Shown piece by piece: positions 7,106-14,764 of a stretch of 20,877 nt of DNA. Made by a program: the position numbers and the translations under genes. This stretch comes from a virus, in the IMG/VR virus record IMGVR_UViG_3300031999_000233, positions 1 through 20,877 of that record. One strand, 5' to 3'. The notes beneath the pieces were generated by a model, which saw only the letters and a program-made list of their open reading frames with translations, searched no databases and had not been told where the DNA came from. The number at the start of each line of letters is the position of its first letter. The first letter of the stretch is position 1.

Positions 7106-8070
7106 ACAGATGCTAATTTCTTAGTTTTCAATTTTTGTTCAAGGGTAATTAGTTCATCCTGATTATCATCATCAGCTAAGAACTTAATAAGATCTTCTTC
7201 ATCTTTAGCCACTTCAAATTCACCTTCGTAGATTTTACCATTTGGTTTCAATCTGTACACTGAATGTGTTATAGCCTGTTTAACAAGATCTTTAATATGG
7301 AGTAAGTTTTCCTTCATATCTGCAAAGCGGTTAAAAACCTCTACAGGATTTAAACCCTGATATTTGCCATTCTTGAATTCTGTTTGTTTAAGCATATTAT
7401 CTACCTGATTGTATACAGATTCTTCTTTTGAATCTTCTGTTACTGGTAAACCTAATAATCTAGCCACTTTTCTTTTCTTCTCAGGAGTCATAGAATCAAA
7501 CTTGACAATAGCCTTGTTGATTAATTGTTTCTTCTTGAAGATCACTGCATTTTCTATTTCATCATCTGCAACATAAAATTGTGTTTCTGCTGCAAACTCA
7601 CCTCTTTCCCAAGCTTGATAACTAGAAGCAACTGTAGGATGAACTCTCAACCATGCAAATGCTAACTCTTGGAAAGGAACGTTAAAATCAAAATAGTTAT
7701 CACCATCCAATAACTTAACTGCTTGTACATGCATTACATCTTCTGTAGAAGTTGATAATCCGTAGTTCCAAAAAGAAGAACGAGGACCAAGATCAACATC
7801 ACCTAACGCAGATTCTAATTTTGCTTTAAGAGTTGTTACACGTTCAATTTCCATTTCTTTTTCAAGTTGATCACCTATCCTTCTGATGTACGCAGCATTA
7901 GGATCTAGTCCTGTTCTATACTGACCATCAAGTTCCTTGTAAGGATACTTAAAAACTCCTGTACCAGGAATTCTTGTTAAGCCTTTAGTGGATAGTCCAC
8001 CTTGCATTGTTTGCAATTGAGAATTGTTGTACTCCTTTTTAATAGTGGAGATTTTGCCTATCTTACCCAT
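7102..8070 (-). CDS. Conserved head-region protein, probable virion component
   Basis: 322 residues, hydrophilic, with no signal peptide or membrane segment. Features are a basic, flexible N-terminus (MGKIGKISTIKKEYNNSQLQ), a central globular part (FNVPFQELAFAWLRVHPTVA; VIFKKKQLINKAIVKFDSMT; PEKKRKVARLLGLPV) and a charged C-terminal tail ending KTKKLASV. It lies directly after the capsid gene and its hairpin-rich spacer, and couples to the connector gene through an ATGA overlap. I cannot name the family. The place fits a ring, adaptor or internal head protein; the basic ends could contact DNA. Confidence 0.6.
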   Translation of the reverse strand: MGKIGKISTIKKEYNNSQLQTMQGGLSTKGLTRIPGTGVFKYPYKELDGQYRTGLDPNAAYIRRIGDQLEKEMEIERVTTLKAKLESALGDVDLGPRSSFWNYGLSTSTEDVMHVQAVKLLDGDNYFDFNVPFQELAFAWLRVHPTVASSYQAWERGEFAAETQFYVADDEIENAVIFKKKQLINKAIVKFDSMTPEKKRKVARLLGLPVTEDSKEESVYNQVDNMLKQTEFKNGKYQGLNPVEVFNRFADMKENLLHIKDLVKQAITHSVYRLKPNGKIYEGEFEVAKDEEDLIKFLADDDNQDELITLEQKLKTKKLASV

Positions 8071-8161
8071 GATGTAGTTATTTATTTGGTTTAATTAGCA
8101 GAGAAGTAAACATCGAAGTTTCAGCAACTGGACACTAATCCAATCCTCATCTCTGTGATTT

Positions 8162-8204
8162 GAGAAGACTCCCCTAGCTGGAGGGCTAGGGGGTGATTCT
8201 TCTC
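8162..8204 (-). terminator. Strong two-part stem-loop after capsid gene
   Basis: The outer stem is GAGAAGA (8162-8168) with TCTTCTC (8198-8204). The inner GC-rich stem is CCCCTAGC (8171-8178) with GCTAGGGG (8185-8192), with loop TGGAGG. No U-tract follows in the leftward direction, so it is not a textbook intrinsic terminator. It may instead protect the capsid mRNA 3' end or pause RNA polymerase. Confidence 0.5.
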
Positions 8205-8215
8205 GGTAGGTTAAG

Positions 8216-8231
8216 CACACACTATTGTGTG
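8216..8231 (-). other. Small CACACA/TGTGTG stem-loop
   Basis: Six-bp perfect inverted repeat, CACACA (8216-8221) and TGTGTG (8226-8231) around CTAT, between the capsid stop and the large stem-loop. It may be part of the same structured 3' region. Confidence 0.45.
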
Positions 8232-8239
8232 TAGCAGTA

Positions 8240-9793
8240 TTAGAATTGTGGAATCTCTTCGATCAACACAGTACGTGATAAATCCTCAATGAACACATCA
8301 CAACGGTCTTTCATCCAGATCTCATATCCTGGGAATTTGTTCGCAGAACTCATACCTTGAGACTTAGCAAAACCTAAGTGGTGACGAGTACCATCGATAT
8401 AACCCCAAGTCATAGAAGGAGCTCCTTTCATACGTACTTCACGAATGTTATTAACCATAGAACCATCGCTCATAGGACTAACATCAAATACCATGAATAC
8501 TGGAGTAGACTTCTTGTTCTGACCAAATTCCAAGTTTGATTGTGGAAGATCAAGTTCTTTCAAGTGAATAAGTTCAACACGACCTGTTTCACGTGTAACC
8601 ATTGCATCAAATGCAAAGTTATAAGTGATGTGTTGACCTTCTCCTTGCATGTAACGATTTCCAGAATCAGCCATGAAAGTTAAACCTGAATTAAGAGCAT
8701 CGTTCTTCAAAGCTTGTTGGAACACGTCAAACCCAGCTTCGTTTGTATACATCTTAACTTTACGATCCTTAACATCAACCCTTCTGTAGAAAAGATCTCC
8801 AAACACAGAACGAATCAAGTTTGCAGAAAATTCTCCACGATTGTATTGTACTAAGTTACCGTTATTTCTCATTCTGTGGTAAACACCAGCAGAAGTTCTT
8901 TTCAATTCTTGCTTAGAACCATTAGTCTTAACAGTACCTGGTTTAGACCAGATCATACGTTTAACTTTCAATTCTAACATAGATTTACGCATCCAGAACT
9001 CGATGAATGGTTCCCATTTAACATCATTACGAGTTAAAGGTAATTGATTCCTACGTTGAGGAGCATATACTAAGATATCCAAAGGTTTGCCAGAAGCATC
9101 TCTCATCATCTTGTCATCAGCCCACTCAGTGATCTTGTGCTCATAACCATATGCTGATCCTAAAGATTCAAACATTGTGATTTGCTCACCTAAACGAGGA
9201 AGACCTAATAAGTCTTGATCGAATTCACCAATAGCAGCATCAACTAATTCTAATTCAATTCCTGTTTGTAAGAAAGTAGAAGTTACGAAATCTACAGTTG
9301 GATTGTCAGTCACCAAAGTGAAAGAGTACAAATAACCCATGTTCCAAGGAACTGGATCTTTGATAACGTAGAAACGAGGACCATACTGACGAGAACCTAC
9401 AGAAACAATTGCGTTCTTAGAGAACTCATTAGTATCTAATACTAATTGAAATTCTTGACCATCAATACCTGGCTTGCTCAAAGCAGCAGTGCTGTCAGGG
9501 ATGTTAATGATCTTAGGGAATTTGTAAGGAACAGCTACTTGCCATTTCCAAGCATCACTATTATTATCTATGTAATAAGGTGTGCTTTTGTTAATCATGT
9601 CTAAGAAGTCATTGCTATACAATGAGCTCTGAGTGTAAAGACTGATGATTTTTTTATCATAGTCTGCTGGTTCTGTGCTGTGAAAGCTTTCTAAGTGATT
9701 AGAGTCTGTAAGTTTACCTACAGCACGCTTATCCATAGAGGCTACTCTTGCATACGTAAAACCAGTTAATCCTGGGATTGTTTGAATTGCCAT
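8240..9793 (-). CDS. Major capsid protein (HK97-fold class, inferred)
   Basis: 517 residues, in the size range of crAss-like capsid proteins. The N-terminus is MAIQTIPGLTGFTYARVASM; the middle has VDFVTSTFLQTGIELELVDA and EWADDKMMRDASGKPLDILV; the end is DRCDVFIEDLSRTVLIEEIP. I see no membrane segment, low-complexity part or Cys-rich region, consistent with a shell protein. Codon use is more regular than in neighbours, as for an abundant protein. It is directly downstream of an acidic scaffold-like gene (31 nt) and downstream of portal and TerL, the classic head-gene order. A structured 3' region follows. The call rests on position, size, codon use and overall look, since HK97 folds have no short sequence motif. 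The main alternative, another large virion protein, is less likely. Confidence 0.8.
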   Translation of the reverse strand: MAIQTIPGLTGFTYARVASMDKRAVGKLTDSNHLESFHSTEPADYDKKIISLYTQSSLYSNDFLDMINKSTPYYIDNNSDAWKWQVAVPYKFPKIINIPDSTAALSKPGIDGQEFQLVLDTNEFSKNAIVSVGSRQYGPRFYVIKDPVPWNMGYLYSFTLVTDNPTVDFVTSTFLQTGIELELVDAAIGEFDQDLLGLPRLGEQITMFESLGSAYGYEHKITEWADDKMMRDASGKPLDILVYAPQRRNQLPLTRNDVKWEPFIEFWMRKSMLELKVKRMIWSKPGTVKTNGSKQELKRTSAGVYHRMRNNGNLVQYNRGEFSANLIRSVFGDLFYRRVDVKDRKVKMYTNEAGFDVFQQALKNDALNSGLTFMADSGNRYMQGEGQHITYNFAFDAMVTRETGRVELIHLKELDLPQSNLEFGQNKKSTPVFMVFDVSPMSDGSMVNNIREVRMKGAPSMTWGYIDGTRHHLGFAKSQGMSSANKFPGYEIWMKDRCDVFIEDLSRTVLIEEIPQF

Positions 9794-9824
9794 TTTGTTA
9801 TTAATTTAATTGTTGTTTAATTGT

Positions 9825-11093
9825 TTATAAAAACCATGAATTAGAATTCTTAGAACTTGAGGCTGAACCTTTTACAGAGCTTTTAGTCACCTGTCTTGCC
9901 ACCTCACCAAATAGTTCGTTAGACTTTTTACTTATACCACTTTTTTGAATGGTAGAAAGTGTAGGATCTTTTTCTAAGATCTTTAGAAGAAGAGCAACCT
10001 TCACCTTTGTTTCATGGTTTTCTGGTCTCTTCAATTCCAAGATAGTCTTATCAAAATCTGTAAGTGTTTCTCCAGAATTTGTCTTATACTTATCTACTAG
10101 TAAAAAGTCTTGTAGTTCGCCTGCTAGTTTTGGATTGATTGGAATACCATCAAACTCTTTTGTTTTAAGCTTCTCTTGAAGGACAGCTTGAACGTTATTT
10201 ATATATTGGCTCTTTATTGCTTGTTTGTTCTGTAAGTCTCTTTCTGCCACTTGCTCCATTTGATGAAGTTTAGCAGCTTCTTTCTTTACTAAAACTTTAT
10301 GATGCTTTGCAGCAACAGTCTCTAGATCTCCGTAGTTCTTTAACCTTTCCACCTCAGAGGTGATATCTTCAGCATCAAACCCTTGATCAGCTAGTGCTTG
10401 TTTTAAAACTGAAATCTGATTACTTTCCTGAGAAAGATCTAGTTCAGCAAAACTTGCTACATTATTATAAGTACCAAAGTATTCTTTAGGATCAACTCCT
10501 TTTACAAATATGGCTTCAAATGCTTGTTGATAATCTTCTCCAAATTGTCCTATAAAGTTGTTTACCACTTCAATAGCACCTTTCTTTTTCTCAGATTGGA
10601 ACCTTTCAAGGAACTCTTCAGGAGTTGAAATTGGTGCATCTTCCTCATCATCTTCTTTTGAGAATACACCAAGTTTAAATAGATCGTTTGCTAGAGCACC
10701 AAATCTACTAACTTCTGTTTCAGCTTCTTCATCACCTTCTTCAGTTTCTGTACTAGTTTCTGCTTTTACTTTTTGTTTACTAGAAGCAGTAGGAGCTTCT
10801 TCCTCTTCTTCCTCATCATCATCTCCACCTAATAAAAAGTCTTGAATAGATGTTTCTTCTTTCTTCTCAGGAGCTTCTTCCATAGTTTCTCCTATAGATT
10901 TAGTAGCAGCTTTCTTTGATTCAGCTTTAGGAGCTTTGTCCTCAGCAGTCATTTCCTTAATATCATCAGGACTAGTGGATGCAGTTTCAGGAGACATCAG
11001 ATCATTTAAAAGTTCTGAATTACCCATACCCATTTCCATAGTGTTCTCAATAGAGAAGTTACCAAACGATGGAGTTTCTAAATTTTCAGCCAT
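9825..11093 (-). CDS. Scaffold-like acidic protein upstream of capsid
   Basis: 422 residues, strongly acidic and low in aromatic residues. The N-terminal ~140 residues are disordered and Glu/Asp/Ser/Thr/Ala-rich, including DDDEEEEEE (about 92-100) and long Lys/Glu stretches. Residues from about 150 to 370 are helical, e.g. GAIEVVNNFIGQFGEDYQQA and LQNKQAIKSQYINNVQAVLQ. The tail is SSKNSNSWFL. An acidic, helical protein just before the capsid gene fits a scaffolding protein, which binds the capsid protein to guide procapsid building and then leaves. I do not see a protease motif. A promoter-like site lies upstream (11125-11155), which could give separate, high expression of scaffold and capsid. 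Confidence 0.65.
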   Translation of the reverse strand: MAENLETPSFGNFSIENTMEMGMGNSELLNDLMSPETASTSPDDIKEMTAEDKAPKAESKKAATKSIGETMEEAPEKKEETSIQDFLLGGDDDEEEEEEAPTASSKQKVKAETSTETEEGDEEAETEVSRFGALANDLFKLGVFSKEDDEEDAPISTPEEFLERFQSEKKKGAIEVVNNFIGQFGEDYQQAFEAIFVKGVDPKEYFGTYNNVASFAELDLSQESNQISVLKQALADQGFDAEDITSEVERLKNYGDLETVAAKHHKVLVKKEAAKLHQMEQVAERDLQNKQAIKSQYINNVQAVLQEKLKTKEFDGIPINPKLAGELQDFLLVDKYKTNSGETLTDFDKTILELKRPENHETKVKVALLLKILEKDPTLSTIQKSGISKKSNELFGEVARQVTKSSVKGSASSSKNSNSWFL

Positions 11094-11124
11094 ATGTAGT
11101 TGTATTTTAATTGGTTTTACAATG

Positions 11125-11155
11125 TAAAAGTATGTTATATTATATTACGAGCAAA
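11125..11155 (-). promoter_or_regulatory. Candidate Bacteroides-type promoter for scaffold and capsid
   Basis: Reading leftward: TTTG (11152-11155), a 19-nt spacer, then TACTTTTA (11125-11132). This fits TTTG / TAnnTTTG apart from the final G. The predicted start is about 25-30 nt upstream of the scaffold ATG, inside a 120-nt gap that has no gene. The gap also holds the palindrome GCTATAATATAGC (about 11183-11195). Confidence 0.45.
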
Positions 11156-11213
11156 GAGTTTGAACACTATATAGCCCAAAATTCGCTATAATATAGCATT
11201 AATATTTTTGTCT

Positions 11214-11744
11214 CTAATTATTCTTATTTGAAAAGTTATCATTTATTAGTCTATAGCTCCTTATTGGGGCTATATCTGTTAGTGTAACCTGCTGAATATC
11301 CACTCCCCACTTCTTAGCTTCAACCCTTGCTTTCTTTGTAAGAATGTTATCTAGCTCAGGATCTATACATTTTTCTGAGGGAAGAGATATTACAATATTC
11401 TTTATTATACTCAATGTCATATCTGAAAGAGCATCTGTTGCATCATACACCTCTAGAAGGAATGTTTTAACATCAGCTATTTTATACTTAATTACCCCCT
11501 TCACTACAAAGTTCTGTTTATCAAGAGTGTATAGAGATTGTGCTGGTAAGCTAAGCGTAGTCACTACAACATGTTGTCTCAAGATCTCATCAGCAAAAGG
11601 AATCTTAAAATGAATGCCAGGAGATAACACCCTTTTAAACTTACCAAAACTAAGGTGCACTCCCTCTTCATAAGAAGGAATGATCACCACTGGTAAGAGT
11701 TGATCAATCCATTGTATTATTATTTCTACTAATCTATCAAACAT
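11214..11744 (-). CDS. SPFH / Band-7 (stomatin-prohibitin) domain protein
   Basis: 176 residues. It has a hydrophobic N-terminus (LVEIIIQWIDQLLPVVIIPS, 5-24), then the SPFH core: YEEGVHLSFGKFKRVLSPGI (25-44) with HFKIPF, and VVVTTLSLPAQSLYTLDKQN, FVVKGVIKYKI, LSIIKNIVISLPSE and KKWGVDIQQVTLTDIAP. The order 'EGVxxxFGK....PGIHFKIPF... V.T.SLPAQ... D.....V.GVIxYKI... A....K..GV.I..V.L.DI' is the usual band-7 pattern. Such proteins form large membrane-bound rings. No separate transmembrane segment is obvious beyond the N-terminal hydrophobic stretch. Its ATG overlaps the stop of the endonuclease gene by one base (TAATG). It sits between portal and scaffold, an unusual place. A part in capsid assembly at the membrane or in control of a host protease is inference. 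Confidence 0.75.
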   Translation of the reverse strand: MFDRLVEIIIQWIDQLLPVVIIPSYEEGVHLSFGKFKRVLSPGIHFKIPFADEILRQHVVVTTLSLPAQSLYTLDKQNFVVKGVIKYKIADVKTFLLEVYDATDALSDMTLSIIKNIVISLPSEKCIDPELDNILTKKARVEAKKWGVDIQQVTLTDIAPIRSYRLINDNFSNKNN

Positions 11745-12166
11745 TATTTAGATTTTTTGTTTCTTCCTTTTAAATAGTCTATTGCAGAAGAAAGTGATTC
11801 AACATCATCTTTAAGAAGACCTATTGCAGTATTACAACTACTACAAAGTAATCCTCTAATTTTATTTGTTTTATGACAATGATCTATAGCAAGTCGTTTT
11901 TTAAATTCTGTTTGATGTCTTTTGCATATTGCACAATTTCCTTGTTGTTTATCAAATAAAATATTATAATCTTCTACAGTTAAATTAAAAGTACTTTTCA
12001 TATTCCATTTCCATTTAACTTGTGAATTATATGTAATTTTATTTCTTGCTCTAGCCATTTTAGATTGACAGATTTTACAATCTGCTCTTTTTTGAAACTT
12101 ACCTCTTACTGACTTATTAAATTCAGATAGATCTTTCTCTATATTACATTTTGTACAAACTTTCAT
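11744..12166 (-). CDS. Endonuclease VII family / HNH-type nuclease
   Basis: 140 residues. The N-terminus carries a CxxC (C4, C7) and a later CxxC (C30, C33), a zinc ribbon. The core has GNCAICKRHQ (76-85), LAIDHCHKTNKIRGLLCSSC (92-111) and N112, i.e. CxxC-DHxH-CxxCN of the His-Me finger endonuclease VII family (T4 gp49 type), with the metal at the four Cys and catalysis at the D95/H96 to N112 region. It cuts branched DNA in T4, and may clear recombination junctions before packaging, but a homing endonuclease role is as possible because it sits between portal and SPFH. The gap to the portal gene is 3 nt, and the SPFH gene starts in its stop. Confidence 0.8.
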   Translation of the reverse strand: MKVCTKCNIEKDLSEFNKSVRGKFQKRADCKICQSKMARARNKITYNSQVKWKWNMKSTFNLTVEDYNILFDKQQGNCAICKRHQTEFKKRLAIDHCHKTNKIRGLLCSSCNTAIGLLKDDVESLSSAIDYLKGRNKKSK

Positions 12167-12169
12167 TTA

Positions 12170-14764
12170 TTATTTTTTATTTGACTTACGCCCCTTTGCA
12201 TTCTCTTTAGCCACAGCTAGGTCATTAGCTTGGTTTTCTCTAGCCACCTTAAGCTTTTCCATTTCTACAGCCATTTTATCAGAAGCTTGTTTGTTCTTAG
12301 AGTTTATATCAGCTAGTTTTAATTGGTAGTCTTTAGAAGCTTTATCTTGCTCGTGAGATAGCTTACTCATTTCTAATACATCTGGAATAGTGTTCTCATT
12401 AACATCTTCTGTTGGAACATTACCATATCCTGTAGCAGAAATAATAGCAATCTTCTCTTTAGACAATCTATCAAGTTCTCTTTGGTAATCATCATGAGCT
12501 TGTTTCTCCTGAGCCATTTGAGCTTGTTGTTGCATTTGAGCTTGAGCTTGTTGTTGCTGTTGTTCCATTTGTTGTTGTTGCATTTGCTGTTGTTGATCTT
12601 GCATTTGCTCTTGTCTTTCCTTAAGTGTCTTAAACACCTTCTTCATCTGACGTATAGACTTAGTTGAATATAATTCAATAATGTCATATAATGAACCACC
12701 ATTTTGTATAACAGCTTGAGACAATCCTCTAATTTCATTAAACATTTGTTGATCTTCTGGTCTGTTAGTTAAGAACACTTTAAGATCTCTAAATTTAAGT
12801 TCTGAACCATTCACTTGTACAAATGCACTCTCTCCTGTATTGGTAATATAGGAAAGTGTAGATTGTGGTTTCTTAGATTCTACATACAGAGCAGCATCAA
12901 TGATTGCTTGATAAAGCTGACCCATTACATATTCATGAGCTACAAACAAAGGTTCTGTCTGAGAATAAGATTGTTGCATAGCTGTATTAGTACCTGTAGC
13001 AGATTCTGAAGCAGCAACACTTCCCATTCTTTGTCTAGACATACCTATAAGTTCCCAACACTCATTCTTCAATTGCATAGCAAGTTGATAACGAGATTGT
13101 ATCTCTTGAGTTCTTGTTAAGTCTATATCCCTAAACTGATTGAATGAACTAGGGCTTTTTAGATTCTCTGGAGAATCATCAATAAACATCACACCTCTAT
13201 TACGAGCTTCCATTTCCCAAACATCTAATGCATCTTGTGCATCACCATCTTTAGGAATAGGTATGTGTCTGATAGATGTTAGATACACCTTACCAACTTC
13301 TTTCTCAAGTAGTTTGTAAAGTTGATTCATACACACATTGTAAAGCACCTGGAAGGGTTTCATAAGATCTACAAGGGATTTAGCCTCTGTGTTCTTAACC
13401 TCGTGTGTAAGTCCTATAATAGGGCAATAGTTTAAAAGTTTGTATGGTTTAATATGATAGATGTCTGGACCAATCTTAACACCTTGGTACCATTCATTAA
13501 TCCATCCCCACTCTAATGATTGTTGTGTAGGAATAGTTCCACTCTTATATGTTTCATCTACAAGCATTGATTGCTCATTACCCATTTCATCTTCATATAT
13601 AAGTTTACCTATCTTTCTTTTAGAAATCCAATATGCTCTAACTACAACATACTTATAACCAAATGAGGATACGTTAGATGTAAGTCCTAAGAAGTCTTTA
13701 AGTCCATCATCATTCTCTTTCATCTCACTCTCAATAATCATTCTTGTTTGTAGAACAAGAGGATCAAATGTATCATACATTACAGAGTCTTGACCAGGAA
13801 CAGCATCTGGATTACCAAGATTTGATTCACGTACATTGATCAAACCATAATCTTGTAGAGAAGATCTAAGATGATCAATCTCTTCTTTGGTCAAATCAGG
13901 AATAGATTCAATAATTTCAGAAAGCTCCAGCACTTGTACTGTACCAGCAGCATAAGCTCCCTGAGCTCTTCCTGTGGGATCAGAAATATATTTTCTATCA
14001 GGAGTGGTAAGGAACCATGTGTTCTTAGGATTAGCCACCTCAATGTTGAATCCAAGTTTTGAATTGTCTTCATATATATGATAGAACTCTCTAGCAGATA
14101 TTAGCATATCTCTGAAAGCATCTTCACTCTTTTCTTTTAAATTAAACTCAGCTTTTTGACATGTAAGAATATGGTTTGCCCATTTCTCAGCTACAGATGT
14201 ATAATCATCTAACTGATCTTGTACATCTTGCATAGTCATCTTTTCCAATTCCTCAGGATCTATTTGTTCAACATCCTGTCCTTCCATTGCAAGCTTTTGT
14301 AAGATCTTTTCTTTTGCTTGATTGGTTACATACTCTTGTAAGATTTGAGTTTTGAATTCCAACTCTTCTGATTTAGAATCATCATCAAAAGCTTTCACTC
14401 TGAATGTGTCTGGTCTTTTAGAGATCTCACCTACAAGTTCATTGATGGGAGTGGTGATGATGGAATAGTGCTTCACATATGCAGGAAGTTTAAGATCTGT
14501 AGTTAGCATATCTGTAAAGCTCTTCACTTGTGGTTCTTGATAGAAATCTTCCATACGAAGGATTCCTTTAACAAGATCGTAGTTTTTAACAAATGTATCT
14601 CTGTTCTTTACATATTCAGCATAAGCTTTGTTTGCAAAGTAGTCCATTGTGTTTTTAATCCAACTCTCATCTTTCTTTTCCTTCTCAGTTTTAAACTGAT
14701 CAGGGAATATGTTTAAATACGCATAGCGTATTGTAGCATCTTTTGTATACCTAATAATTGCCAT
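12170..14764 (-). CDS. Portal protein
   Basis: 864 residues. It comes straight after TerL (1-nt overlap, TAATG) and is the size of crAss-like portals. Visible parts are a long N-terminal helical region (SWIKNTMDYFANKAYAEYVK), KHYSIITTPINELVGEISKR, DTFRVKAFDDDSKSEELEFK, a beta-rich wing region, and GSVAASESATGTNTAMQQSY with FVAHEYVMGQLYQAIIDAAL, which fits the helical stem and crown. A Gln-rich stretch at about 700-740 (QQQQMQQQQMEQQQQQAQAQ) and a charged helical C-terminal tail follow and may form the barrel inside the head. The ring is the DNA entry port and motor docking site. Position, size and the TATG/NTAM-type helix make the call firm at family level. Confidence 0.88.
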   Translation of the reverse strand: MAIIRYTKDATIRYAYLNIFPDQFKTEKEKKDESWIKNTMDYFANKAYAEYVKNRDTFVKNYDLVKGILRMEDFYQEPQVKSFTDMLTTDLKLPAYVKHYSIITTPINELVGEISKRPDTFRVKAFDDDSKSEELEFKTQILQEYVTNQAKEKILQKLAMEGQDVEQIDPEELEKMTMQDVQDQLDDYTSVAEKWANHILTCQKAEFNLKEKSEDAFRDMLISAREFYHIYEDNSKLGFNIEVANPKNTWFLTTPDRKYISDPTGRAQGAYAAGTVQVLELSEIIESIPDLTKEEIDHLRSSLQDYGLINVRESNLGNPDAVPGQDSVMYDTFDPLVLQTRMIIESEMKENDDGLKDFLGLTSNVSSFGYKYVVVRAYWISKRKIGKLIYEDEMGNEQSMLVDETYKSGTIPTQQSLEWGWINEWYQGVKIGPDIYHIKPYKLLNYCPIIGLTHEVKNTEAKSLVDLMKPFQVLYNVCMNQLYKLLEKEVGKVYLTSIRHIPIPKDGDAQDALDVWEMEARNRGVMFIDDSPENLKSPSSFNQFRDIDLTRTQEIQSRYQLAMQLKNECWELIGMSRQRMGSVAASESATGTNTAMQQSYSQTEPLFVAHEYVMGQLYQAIIDAALYVESKKPQSTLSYITNTGESAFVQVNGSELKFRDLKVFLTNRPEDQQMFNEIRGLSQAVIQNGGSLYDIIELYSTKSIRQMKKVFKTLKERQEQMQDQQQQMQQQQMEQQQQQAQAQMQQQAQMAQEKQAHDDYQRELDRLSKEKIAIISATGYGNVPTEDVNENTIPDVLEMSKLSHEQDKASKDYQLKLADINSKNKQASDKMAVEMEKLKVARENQANDLAVAKENAKGRKSNKK

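Larger units (their letters stand above)
8071..8239. other. Structured spacer between capsid gene and next head gene
   Basis: 169 nt with no open frame. It holds two clear stem-loops (8162-8204 and 8216-8231) and a weaker CAGAGA/TCTCTG pairing (about 8099-8155). It is the largest gap inside the structural block. Being transcribed leftward, it forms the 3' leader of the capsid mRNA. A part in capsid mRNA stability, processing or partial termination is inferred. Confidence 0.6.

Noticed and set aside
10558-10845. Ser-rich plus-strand frame
   Set aside because: It is the complement of the acidic Glu/Asp-rich scaffold part, which gives Ser and Leu on the other strand.
12482-12667. Leu-rich plus-strand frame
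   Set aside because: Complement of the Gln-rich portal tract.
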